Positions 1 to 5,703 of a stretch of 7,955 nucleotides of DNA are shown here, in pieces. Made by a program: the position numbers and the translations under genes. The DNA comes from CALJIC01 sp039805565 (GTDB taxonomy: Bacteria > Chloroflexota > Chloroflexia > Chloroflexales > Roseiflexaceae). Position 1 is the stretch's first letter, and each line of letters starts with the position of its first letter. The notes under the pieces are model-generated. The model had not been told where the DNA came from and searched no databases. It saw nothing but the letters and a program-made list of their open reading frames with translations. The stretch is from assembly GCA_039805565.1 (NCBI GenBank), contig JBDLTZ010000248.1, forward strand, positions 1 through 7,955, given 5' to 3'.

Positions 1-33
1 AGCGTCTCTCCGTGATAGTCCATACCTGCAATG

Positions 34-39
34 TATACT
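34..39 (+). promoter_or_regulatory. possible -10 element of the vapB remnant
   Basis: TATACT matches the sigma-70 -10 consensus at five of six positions and lies 18 bases before the vapB start. It sits inside TGTATACT, whose GTATAC core is palindromic, as might be expected of an autoregulated antitoxin operator. No good -35 is visible about 17 bases upstream, so this is a weak call based on position and the hexamer only. Confidence 0.25.
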
Positions 40-56
40 CACTTGCGGAGGTAGAG

Positions 57-204
57 ATGGAGATCGCCAAACTCTTTCAAAACGGCAAGAGCTAAGCTGT
101 CCGTCTCCCCAAAAGAGTTCCGTTTTCAGGGTGACAAGGTGTTCGTCAAACGCATCGGCAATGCCGTTGTCCTGCTTCCCTACCAGCACGGACTGACTAG
201 CTAG
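57..204 (+). pseudogene. vapB: broken VapB-type antitoxin gene
   Basis: A VapB antitoxin normally binds the operator of its own operon through an AbrB/MazE-like N-terminal fold and neutralises the VapC PIN-domain RNase. The remnant starts at ATG 57 behind a good GGAGGT (47-52) and reads MEIAKLFQNGKS. It then hits TAA at 93-95, where VapB proteins usually have Gln, so CAA to TAA is the likely change. The reading continues AVRLPK, and one extra A in the run at 111-114 shifts the frame. From 115 the second frame reads KEFRFQGDKVFVKRIGNAVV, then LLPYQHGLTS, with a stop at 202-204. Both halves match the VapB pattern (AVRLPKEFRF, then a GNAVVLLPY-like block), so the assignment is firm although the gene is dead. 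No vapC toxin gene follows; an IS256 remnant takes its place. Confidence 0.82.
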
Positions 205-209
205 TCAGT
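192..209 (+). repeat. 18-bp perfect palindrome with stops in all six frames
   Basis: ACTGACTAGCTAGTCAGT is its own reverse complement. It holds TGA at 194-196, TAG at 198-200 and TAG at 202-204, one in each forward frame, and by symmetry it stops all three reverse frames as well. It covers the last codons of the vapB remnant and lies just before the truncated IS256 element. It could be an insertion scar, a protein-binding site or an accident of decay. The palindrome itself is certain; its role is unknown. Confidence 0.6.
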
Positions 210-248
210 GCCGAGTGGGAGGAGATAGGGCAGGAGATCCATGGCTGA

Positions 249-1344
249 CCTCATCGTGCGCTGACCACCCATCTCGGCTACGAGCCGTACGCGCCCGAGG
301 GCCGGAACACGGGCAACAGCCGTAACGGCAAGCGTACGCGCTCGCTGTGCACCTCGGCCGGCGATACGACTGTCACGGTGCCGCGTGACCGCAACGGTTC
401 GTTTCAGTCGCCGCTGCTGGAGCCCTACCAGACCAGCACGAACGAACTGGAAGACAAGATCATCGGCCTGTACGCCAAGGGTATGTCGGCGCGCGACATC
501 CAGAGCACGCTCAAGGAGCTGTACGGCGTCGAGGTGTCGGCCGCCACCGTCAGCACCGTGACCGACAAGGTCTGGCATCTGGTCGAGGCCTGGCAGAACC
601 GGCCGCTGGCGGCGGTCTATCCCATCGTATATCTCGATGCGATCCATCTCAAGCTCCGGCGCGACGGCAAGGTGCTCAACACCGTGGTCTACATCGTCCT
701 GGGCGTGGATCTGGAGGGCCAACGCGACGTGCTCGGCCACTGGGTCGGCGATGGCGCCGAGGGTGCCAACTTCTGGCTGAGTGGGGTGACGGACCTGCAG
801 GCGCGCGGTGTGCAGGACATCTTCCTGGCCTGTGTCGATGGGCTGAGTGGCTTCAAGGCGGCCATCCAGGCGGTGTTCCCGCGCACGCAGATCCAGCGCT
901 GCATCATCCACCAGGTGCGCCACAGTCTGACCTACGTGACGTGGAAGGACCGCAAGGCCTTCGTACGCGACCTGCGGGCCATCTCAGGCGCCGACCCGTG
1001 AAGCGGCTGAGACCGAGCTACTCAACCTCTCCGAGAAGTGGGGCACGACCTACGCCGTGGCGGTTCGCTCCTGGGAGGCGAACTGGGAGGATCTAGCGAC
1101 CATGTTCGACTACTCACCCGACATCCGGCGCTTGATCTACACGACCAACACCATCGAGGGCTACAACCGGCAGCTGCGCAAGGTCATCAAGACCAAGGGC
1201 GCGTTCCCGACGGCCGAGGCCGCGCGCAAGCTCCTGTTCCTGGTCACGCGCGATGTCACGCGCAAGTGGACCATGCCGCTGCAGAACTGGGCGCACGTGC
1301 TCAACCAGCTCGCCATTCGTTTTGAGGGTCGCTTTCCGGCCTAA
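249..1344 (+). pseudogene. frameshifted IS256-family transposase
   Basis: Family members are DDE transposases of about 400 residues that move the element by a copy-out mechanism. The readable N-terminal part is THLGYEPYAPEGRNTGNSRN, then VPRDRNGSF and DDKIIGLYAKGM-like text. Both catalytic aspartates are present, in PIVYLDAIHLK and CVDGLSGFK. This frame ends at TGA 999-1001. The rest follows in another frame from about 984 (EAAETELLNLSEKWGTTYAV) and contains the catalytic Glu in NTIEGYNRQLRK, ending at TAA 1342-1344. The expected text at the break is IYQAPTREA, and the sequence fits loss of two bases from a TAC CAG pair after position 984. The N-terminus is also missing: the frame is closed by TGA at 246-248. 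The DDE triad is therefore present but split over two frames, so the gene is inactive unless the frameshift is a sequencing error. Confidence 0.88.
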
Positions 1345-1360
1345 CTGAACGGGACGTCAG

Positions 1361-1384
1361 CTACACAGACCTATTGACATACTC
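1361..1384 (+). repeat. right terminal inverted-repeat region of the IS256 element
   Basis: The segment starts 17 bases after the transposase stop and reads CTACACAGACC then TATTGACATACTC. ACACAG followed by a TTGACA-like block and ending in a CTC-type tip is typical of right ends in this family. The partner left repeat is absent from the window, so the exact outer base cannot be fixed by comparing ends. Confidence 0.55.
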
Positions 1385-1401
1385 ACCAGTATCGCTATTC
1401 C
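1374..1401 (+). promoter_or_regulatory. possible outward promoter at the IS end
   Basis: TTGACA at 1374-1379 is a perfect -35 hexamer directed out of the IS256 end toward the kinase gene. With 16-bp spacing the -10 position holds TATTCC, a weak match. Outward -35 elements in IS ends are known to create hybrid promoters. The kinase start is about 130 bp downstream. The -35 is seen in the sequence; promoter activity is inferred. Confidence 0.3.
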
Positions 1402-1466
1402 TGGAGACCCACGTCATTGTGAACTAAGTCGTCGTGCGCTATACCGCTTTCCTGGCTTACCTATCC

Positions 1467-1516
1467 CTATTGTCCCTCCCATCAGTCCAAGCTATTGTCC
1501 CTCCCATCAGTCCAAG
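1467..1516 (+). repeat. perfect tandem duplication, two 25-bp copies
   Basis: Copies at 1467-1491 and 1492-1516 are identical. Each begins CTATTGTCCCTCCC and ends CAGTCCAAG. After the second copy the sequence continues CTTTGG into the ribosome-binding site of the kinase gene. The pair ends 15 bases before the kinase start, so it forms the proximal 5' leader. A slippage-type duplication is the simplest explanation; a regulatory direct repeat is possible. Confidence 0.9.
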
Positions 1517-1531
1517 CTTTGGAGCACGCTT

Positions 1532-2185
1532 ATGATGCTGACCTTGATTGGTATGTCCGGTGCTGGCAAGTCCTTCTGGGCCGCCAAATTCGCCACTCAG
1601 GGCTTTGTCGTGATTGACTGTGATGCGCTGCTCACTAGCAAGCTCCAATCGCTGGTCGGCGAAAGCGGCAGCTGTCTCGAGCAGATTGGCCGCTGGATGG
1701 GTTTTCCCTACCAAGCCGACTTTCCTCGACGAGAGGCCCTCTATCTCACCTGTGAAATGGCTATCCTCACTGACGTAATCGCACAGGCCAAGGCCTGTGC
1801 CGCCAGCCAAACCAATTGTCTGATCGACACCGGCGGCAGTATCATTTATGCCGATCGAGCGCTCCTACAGGAATTGCGGCAGTACTCAATCATGATCTAT
1901 TTGCGCATCCCACAGCGGCTGCATCAGCAGATGCTCAACAGCTATCTCGAGCAACCACGTCCACTGATATGGAATGGGCTGTTTGAGCAGGCAGCCAACG
2001 AAAGTCTGAGTGTGGCATTCGCTCGCAGCTATGCGCGCTTGCTGCGCCTGAGAGAACAGCAGTATGAGCAGTGGAGTGATGTAGTGCTTGAGTATGACTA
2101 CTATCGTCAGGCGACTCTCTCAGTTGAGCAATTGGTAGAGGATGTGTGGGCTGCCGCCGAGCAAGCGCGTGCAAAGCTGACGTGA
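1532..2185 (+). CDS. shikimate-kinase-like P-loop kinase
   Basis: This is a 217-residue cytosolic P-loop kinase. Residues 7-14 (GMSGAGKS) are a textbook Walker A motif after a short hydrophobic strand. VVIDCDAL (27-33) takes the place of the DxD-type acidic motif that binds Mg and substrate in shikimate kinases. LIDTGGSIIY (97-106) resembles the glycine-rich substrate loop, and PRPLIW (142-147) follows in the lid or C-terminal region. At 217 residues it is longer than housekeeping shikimate kinases of about 170, and it lacks a clear match to their other signatures. I therefore read it as a shikimate-kinase-like family member whose substrate is unknown, not as AroK. The start ATG 1532 has GGAG at 1521-1524 with 7-base spacing; ATG 1535 is a less well placed alternative. 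Base composition is visibly less GC-rich than the genes to its right, and it is flanked by IS debris on both sides, which suggests acquisition or relocation. It appears monocistronic. Confidence 0.8.
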   Translation: MMLTLIGMSGAGKSFWAAKFATQGFVVIDCDALLTSKLQSLVGESGSCLEQIGRWMGFPYQADFPRREALYLTCEMAILTDVIAQAKACAASQTNCLIDTGGSIIYADRALLQELRQYSIMIYLRIPQRLHQQMLNSYLEQPRPLIWNGLFEQAANESLSVAFARSYARLLRLREQQYEQWSDVVLEYDYYRQATLSVEQLVEDVWAAAEQARAKLT

Positions 2186-2241
2186 GACCCAAGAACTGGT
2201 CAAGTGAGAGTGTTCGTCTCCTGGGTCTTGGCCTGGGTCTC
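2184..2241 (+). repeat. short direct and inverted repeats after the kinase gene
   Basis: CCTGGGTCT occurs at 2220-2228 and again at 2232-2240. GAGACCC at 2184-2190 is the exact reverse complement of GGGTCTC at 2235-2241. The first arm overlaps the kinase stop codon. A loop of about 44 bases and the absence of a T-run argue against a simple intrinsic terminator. This may be the scar of the IS insertion whose transposase fragment begins just to the right. Confidence 0.4.
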
Positions 2242-2261
2242 GTACCAGGCTGTCTTGAACA

Positions 2262-2483
2262 TCGCAGCGGCGTGCCGTCGGCCAAGGCGTCCTCCACAAA
2301 GTCGTAGGCCCAGATATGAACAGAATACGTCGCAACCAGACGTGCAAACGACTTCCGCTTCAGGCGCCGGCGGTGCACACGCTGCACCTGAAGCCGATGC
2401 GTGCGCCACAGTCGCCGGATACGCTTCTGGTTGAGCGGAAGGGGTATACCTTCGAGGTCAGTATCCCACAATGCCTTGCAGTG
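2262..2483 (-). pseudogene. IS3-family transposase (OrfB) fragment
   Basis: The minus strand encodes a readable internal piece of an IS3-family rve-type integrase. LNQKRIRRLWRTHRLQVQ corresponds to the conserved N-(R/H/Q)-K-R-(V/I)-x-R-L-W segment. A basic linker (RRRLKRKSF) follows, then HIWAYDFVEDALADGTPLR, which matches the conserved (H/V)W-(S/A)-YDFV block holding the first catalytic Asp. Similarity stops abruptly at about 2262: the expected continuation (a VVDEYTRE-like block with the second Asp) is absent in all three frames. Upstream of about 2483 no orfA or helix-turn-helix region is seen. Only about 70 of some 280 residues survive, so this is a dead fragment. The reading frame stays open leftward into the kinase gene only by chance. 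Confidence 0.72.
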
Positions 2484-2950
2484 ACCGGCGTCATCCTCTC
2501 AGATCAAGTCAAGAGGCTTGATTGGCATGCCCCCTCCTGTACGGAATCAGTTTACACGACGTGGTTCCGCTCGTCTCCAGGATTTGGGGTGCATTACAGT
2601 CGTCTTCGAACCCCTACCGTGGTCGGCTGCATCCGCCGGAGGGAAGGAACCTCCGTGCCAGACCGGGGAAGAATTCCCTGGACTGCTTTTGCCGCCACCG
2701 TGTAAGCTTATACTGTCCCAATTGTAGCGCTGTCCCATACTAGGCAGAAGTAGGTTCGGTTGGTTTGTGCTTTCAGTTTCCGCATCAGGAAGCCGTGGAG
2801 CCCTAGCAGACTGACCAAACCTCGTCGCATGGCGCAGTGACCGAGGAGCGGCCCCCGCGCTCTCCGAGGGAGTTGAGCTATCGAAACTGCCCATCAGCGC
2901 CCCTGAGGGTGGTGCCATCGCCATGGTCGTCAGCATCTACACGCTGCCTG
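2484..2950. other. stretch with no recognisable gene
   Basis: About 470 bases between the IS3 fragment and the beta-propeller remnant. Open frames exist on both strands (for example about 129 codons on the minus strand, 2547-2936), but none has a family motif, a convincing ribosome-binding site or natural-looking composition. The composition is mixed, with an AT-richer patch near 2700-2770. I read it as decayed or rearranged DNA. The CTGTCCCA repeat listed separately is the only structure I could support. Confidence 0.5.
2713..2737 (+). repeat. CTGTCCCA direct repeat
   Basis: CTGTCCCA occurs at 2713-2720 and again at 2730-2737, 17 bases apart start to start, with the AT-rich spacer ATTGTAGCG between. 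Closely spaced TGTCCCA-type repeats are the sort of arrangement found at transposase-bound ends of some DDE elements, so this may be an old element end. The repeats are seen in the sequence; the interpretation is weak. Confidence 0.3.
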
Positions 2951-3347
2951 ACCCCCCACACCACCCTCTACATCGCTGAGCCGGGCGGCGAGGCGTTCCC
3001 AACCATCGGTCTTGGCGCCCCGCTGGACTAGGACAGCTGGCGGGGCGCGTTGACGCTCTCGCCGGACGAACGCCTTGCGGCATTCGGCGAACGGCGCGAT
3101 AATCCGGTAGTACCCTGGACGATCTACGTCGCCGACCTCGAGACGGGAGAGCTGAGTGATATGTTGCCCGGACTTGCGCTGGCTCCTTGTCCTCGCCGAT
3201 CTCGCCGGCATCTGCTCCGAGATCCCTGTGAGCGGCCCTGTCAGTTGCACGCGCCAGCTCTACATCGTGCCGGCGTCCGGCGGGAGCCTCGGGCGCCTCG
3301 GCGACACACAACTCACCGCTGCAGGCTTCGCTCTCTGGGTCAAGTAG
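2951..3347 (+). pseudogene. decayed beta-propeller (TolB/WD40-like) protein remnant
   Basis: The text has the style of TolB/WD40-like propeller blades. TLYIAEPGGEAFPTIGLG is followed by TAG at 3029-3031, probably from CAG. The same frame then continues LTLSPDERLAAFGER and WTIYVADLETGELSD. The blade signature of a hydrophobic stretch, SPDxR, then LYIxxxxGG or IYVxDxxTG is clear. Near 3160-3168 the frame shifts, and the other frame reads CPDLRWLLVLADLAGICSEI, QLYIVPASGGSLGRLGDT and QLTAAGFALWVK, with a stop at 3345-3347. Perhaps two blades survive of what would usually be six or seven, and no start or signal peptide is identifiable. After the frameshift the first frame runs on without a stop into the SIR2-like gene. 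The apparent 504-codon ORF from 3050 is therefore an artefact of decay, not a fusion protein. Confidence 0.68.
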
Positions 3348-3402
3348 CGCACACGTCCAGCCTGCTGCTGCCGATACGCTCCATACAGCAACTGTCAACC
3401 CC

Positions 3403-3408
3403 GAGGAG
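3403..3408 (+). promoter_or_regulatory. ribosome-binding site that fixes the SIR2-like start
   Basis: GAGGAG lies 7 bases before ATG 3416. The open frame extends upstream to 3050, so this site decides the start. It shows that the N-terminal 122 codons of the longer frame do not belong to the SIR2-like protein. No clear sigma-70 promoter is visible in the 68 bases between the preceding remnant and this gene. Confidence 0.7.
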
Positions 3409-3415
3409 ATTCGAC

Positions 3416-4564
3416 ATGAACCACTCCAGCAACGCCGCCGTCGCCTTCCGGGAGCTTGTCCAGCGCCACTCGTGCCACGGCGATGGGCGCGATCGCCTGA
3501 CGAACGTCACCTTCTTCACCGGGGCGGGCTTCTCGAAGGCGTGGGACGTCCGCTCACCGACCGGGAACGAGCTGTTCACATTCACCAAGGAGTTCTTGCA
3601 GAGCGCCGAGTGCGAGATCGACGAGCTGCTCACGCTGCCTGGCTACCCGACGCTCGAGGACACCGCCCCGGCCCGTTTCAAGGAGCTGATCTACAACCTG
3701 CACATGCAGCTCAAGTATCCGGGCATTCGCACCCGCTACATGGATGACGCGAGCATCAACCTGGCGATCGCGGAGATCAAGGCCCTCGTCCAGAAGCGCT
3801 TCGAGGAGCTGATTCCGCTCAATGTTTTCGACCCGGCGCAGGGGGTCTTCACGACGCCGGGTAGCCTCACCGGCGTGCAGGAGGGAATCGTCGAGTTCTT
3901 CCGCTGGCTCAGCGCGCAGCAGGAGGGCTCGCGCGGGTACGCCCGCGGAGTACACACGGACTTCATCTCGACGAACTACGACTATATCATCGAGACGATC
4001 CTTGACCGCATCTTTCCTCCGGGGAGCGCGCTCCAGCACACCTACCGTGGGATCACCCCGGCGAAGATCTGTGGCAACCACAACAAGAACATCGTCCAGA
4101 GTCACTGGTCGGTCACGTCGCTGATCAAGATCAACGGCGGCTTCGAGGTGATACCTGTGGAGGGCGGCTACCACATCGACTACCGGGCGCGGAGGTTCGG
4201 CGAGGTGCGGTCAACCCCCCCGGAGCTGATGATGCCCTCGAAGGAGCAGAACTACACCAGCCACTACTTCTCGTCGGTCTTCCCGAAGACGGTGCGCCTG
4301 CTCCAGGAGAGCAGCGTCCTCGTCATCGTGGGGTACAGCCTCTCCGAGGAGGACGCGCTGCTGCGCTACCTGATCCGGCAGTTCGCAGAGGACCTGCGCG
4401 ACATCGACGACAAATACATCTTCTACATCGGGAACTCGGACCCCGAGTATCTGCTGGAGCGGCTCCAGAGCTGCTTCCGCTACGTCAATCACATGGACCG
4501 CAGCCACATCTACACGCACTCCGGAGGCCTCATCGACTGGATTAGCCAGGTGATGGAGCAGTGA
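3416..4564 (+). CDS. SIR2-like (SIR2_2 type) protein, possible NADase effector
   Basis: A 382-residue soluble protein with the Rossmann-type layout of bacterial SIR2-like domains. FFTGAGFSKAW (33-43) is the NAD-binding GAGxS loop. FISTNYDYIIE (183-193) is the T-x-N-Y-D motif whose Asn is catalytic in NAD-cleaving SIR2 domains such as ThsA. LIKINGGFEV (236-245) corresponds to the usual K-(L/I)-H-G segment. VLVIVGYSLSEEDALLRYLI (301-320) is the C-terminal GYS-xx-(E/D)-D motif. At the third motif the normally conserved His is Asn240, so NAD hydrolysis may be lost or altered. No Zn-ribbon Cys pairs of classical sirtuin deacetylases are seen. Members of this family act in anti-phage systems (Thoeris, DSR, SIR2-HerA, SIR2 with short Argonaute) by depleting NAD. 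No recognisable partner lies next to it: upstream is a pseudogene, downstream an overlapping lipoprotein hydrolase gene. The domain call is firm; the defence role is inferred. Confidence 0.82.
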   Translation: MNHSSNAAVAFRELVQRHSCHGDGRDRLTNVTFFTGAGFSKAWDVRSPTGNELFTFTKEFLQSAECEIDELLTLPGYPTLEDTAPARFKELIYNLHMQLKYPGIRTRYMDDASINLAIAEIKALVQKRFEELIPLNVFDPAQGVFTTPGSLTGVQEGIVEFFRWLSAQQEGSRGYARGVHTDFISTNYDYIIETILDRIFPPGSALQHTYRGITPAKICGNHNKNIVQSHWSVTSLIKINGGFEVIPVEGGYHIDYRARRFGEVRSTPPELMMPSKEQNYTSHYFSSVFPKTVRLLQESSVLVIVGYSLSEEDALLRYLIRQFAEDLRDIDDKYIFYIGNSDPEYLLERLQSCFRYVNHMDRSHIYTHSGGLIDWISQVMEQ

Positions 4565-5703
4565 CGGGCACTTGGAGGACGGCAATCAGACGGTTTTGGA
4601 TTCTGCTGCTGGCAATGCTGCTCCCGACGCTGGCTGCGTGCGGCGGCCTAGATACGCCGGAAACGCAAGCACCGAACGCTGTCACCGTCGGCACAAGCGC
4701 CGAGGCAGCAGCGGTTGATGCGTTCTTCGGCAGGTTTATCGCCGCCGATACGCCCGGCGCGATTGTGCTGGTACTGCGCGATGGCGAAGTCGTCTACCAG
4801 GCCGCCTACGGAGTGGCCTCGCTCGAAACCAACGAGCCGCTCACCACCGACCACATCATGCATATCGCCTCCGTCGGCAAGCAGATGACCGCCCTGGGGA
4901 TTATGTTGCTCGTTCAGGACGGCGAGCTGGAGTACGATGATCCGGTCGGCATGTATCTCCCAGAGCTGGAGCATTTCGGCGAAGCGTTTACGATCCGCAC
5001 CTTGCTGACGCATACGTCCGGGTTGCCCGATTACGACGATGAGCTCAGCGAGGAGATGCTGGCGCTCGCCGACGAGCCCACCAACGCGGATCTGCTAGAC
5101 GTCTTGAGCGAGTGGGACGAACTGCCGGTTGCGCCGGGCGAGGAGTTCGAGTACAGCAACCCCGGCTATGATCTGCTTGGTTCGCTGATCGAAGCCGTGA
5201 GCGGAATGCCGTTTCCTGAGTTTATGCAGCAACGGATCTTTGAACCACTTGGTATGACCAACACCTTTTCGTTACCCGATGCAGCCCGCCGCGCCAATCC
5301 CTTCGTCGCCCTCAGTTATACGGACGAGAACGGCGAAGTCGAAGCCTATCCCAGCGATGAGTTTGATAATCTGATCGGCTCCGGCTCGATCTATACGACC
5401 GCCGGCGATATGGCCCGCTATGACGCGGCACTCTCGAACGGGATACTGCTCGATCTCGACGCACTTGCCGAGGCCTACACGCCCGCCACGCTGAATGACG
5501 GCAGCAGCGAGGCGTATGGGTTTGGCTGGGAGCTGGAGGAGTGGAACGGCGAGCCATACGTCGCTCATTCCGGCGCGTGGCTTGGCTTCGAGACCGATTA
5601 TGTGCGCCTGCCGGGTCTTTCCGTCCTGGTGATGCTCAACCGCAACTACGACATCCCGGATGAACCGCGGCTCGGGTTACAGGTGGCGGCGCTCTTTGAG
5701 TAG
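4561..5703 (+). CDS. beta-lactamase-family serine hydrolase lipoprotein
   Basis: 380 residues from GTG 4561. The N-terminus has two Arg, a hydrophobic run (WILLLAMLLP) and the lipobox LAAC (24-27), so it is exported and lipid-anchored at Cys27. The mature part is a class C/DD-peptidase-like (Beta-lactamase family, PF00144) domain. It has nucleophile motif SVGK (104-107), LLTHTSGLPDY (148-158), YSNPGYDLLG (198-207) with the second catalytic Tyr, and HSG (336-338) in the KTG position. Such proteins act on peptidoglycan-like peptides, esters or beta-lactams; the substrate cannot be told from sequence. GTG 4561 overlaps the SIR2-like stop by four bases (GTGA), suggesting translational coupling, but the GGAG before it is only 2 bases away. 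A better GGAGG at 4574-4578 points at an in-frame ATC (4585-4587) that would give a typical I/M-RRF signal peptide. The true start is therefore uncertain. Confidence 0.85.
   Translation: MTGTWRTAIRRFWILLLAMLLPTLAACGGLDTPETQAPNAVTVGTSAEAAAVDAFFGRFIAADTPGAIVLVLRDGEVVYQAAYGVASLETNEPLTTDHIMHIASVGKQMTALGIMLLVQDGELEYDDPVGMYLPELEHFGEAFTIRTLLTHTSGLPDYDDELSEEMLALADEPTNADLLDVLSEWDELPVAPGEEFEYSNPGYDLLGSLIEAVSGMPFPEFMQQRIFEPLGMTNTFSLPDAARRANPFVALSYTDENGEVEAYPSDEFDNLIGSGSIYTTAGDMARYDAALSNGILLDLDALAEAYTPATLNDGSSEAYGFGWELEEWNGEPYVAHSGAWLGFETDYVRLPGLSVLVMLNRNYDIPDEPRLGLQVAALFE
4574..4578 (+). promoter_or_regulatory. Shine-Dalgarno site aimed at an ATC codon
   Basis: GGAGG is followed by six bases and then ATC (4585-4587), in frame with the serine hydrolase. 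Spacing and strength are ideal for initiation, but the codon is not a standard start. This suggests that an ATG here mutated to ATC, or that ATC is used inefficiently. Confidence 0.5.

Larger units (their letters stand above)
249..1384 (+). mobile_element. IS256-family element remnant, left end missing
   Basis: This remnant consists of a decayed Transposase_mut-type gene plus the right end of the element. The right terminal sequence at 1361-1384 (ACACAG, a short spacer, then TTGACA-TACTC) resembles right ends common in this family. No inverted copy of it is found between position 1 and the start of transposase similarity, so the left terminus and the first roughly 50 codons have been lost. 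The left limit given here is where recognisable coding similarity can begin, just after an in-frame TGA at 246-248; it is not a mapped end. The element cannot supply its own transposase. Confidence 0.75.

Noticed and set aside
34..42. TATACTCAC near the left edge as the missing IS256 left end
   Set aside because: It resembles the CATACTCAC at the right end (1379-1387) but is in direct, not inverted, orientation and only about 8 bases long.
201..923. 240-codon open frame on the minus strand
   Set aside because: It lies opposite the IS256 transposase, whose motifs and catalytic residues are clear on the plus strand. The minus frame has no family motif and shadow-type composition.
1935..2471. 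178-codon minus-strand frame as a full gene
   Set aside because: Only its first 70 or so codons are IS3 transposase. The rest reads antisense through the kinase gene with no sensible protein text, so only the fragment was kept.
2547..2936. 129-codon minus-strand frame in the unassigned stretch
   Set aside because: There are no recognisable motifs, no ribosome-binding site and uneven composition. I considered a group II intron or another IS but saw no domain V-like hairpin and no reverse transcriptase or DDE motif.
3554..4174. 206-codon minus-strand frame
   Set aside because: It is antisense to the SIR2-like gene and is explained by codon bias of the GC-rich plus-strand gene.
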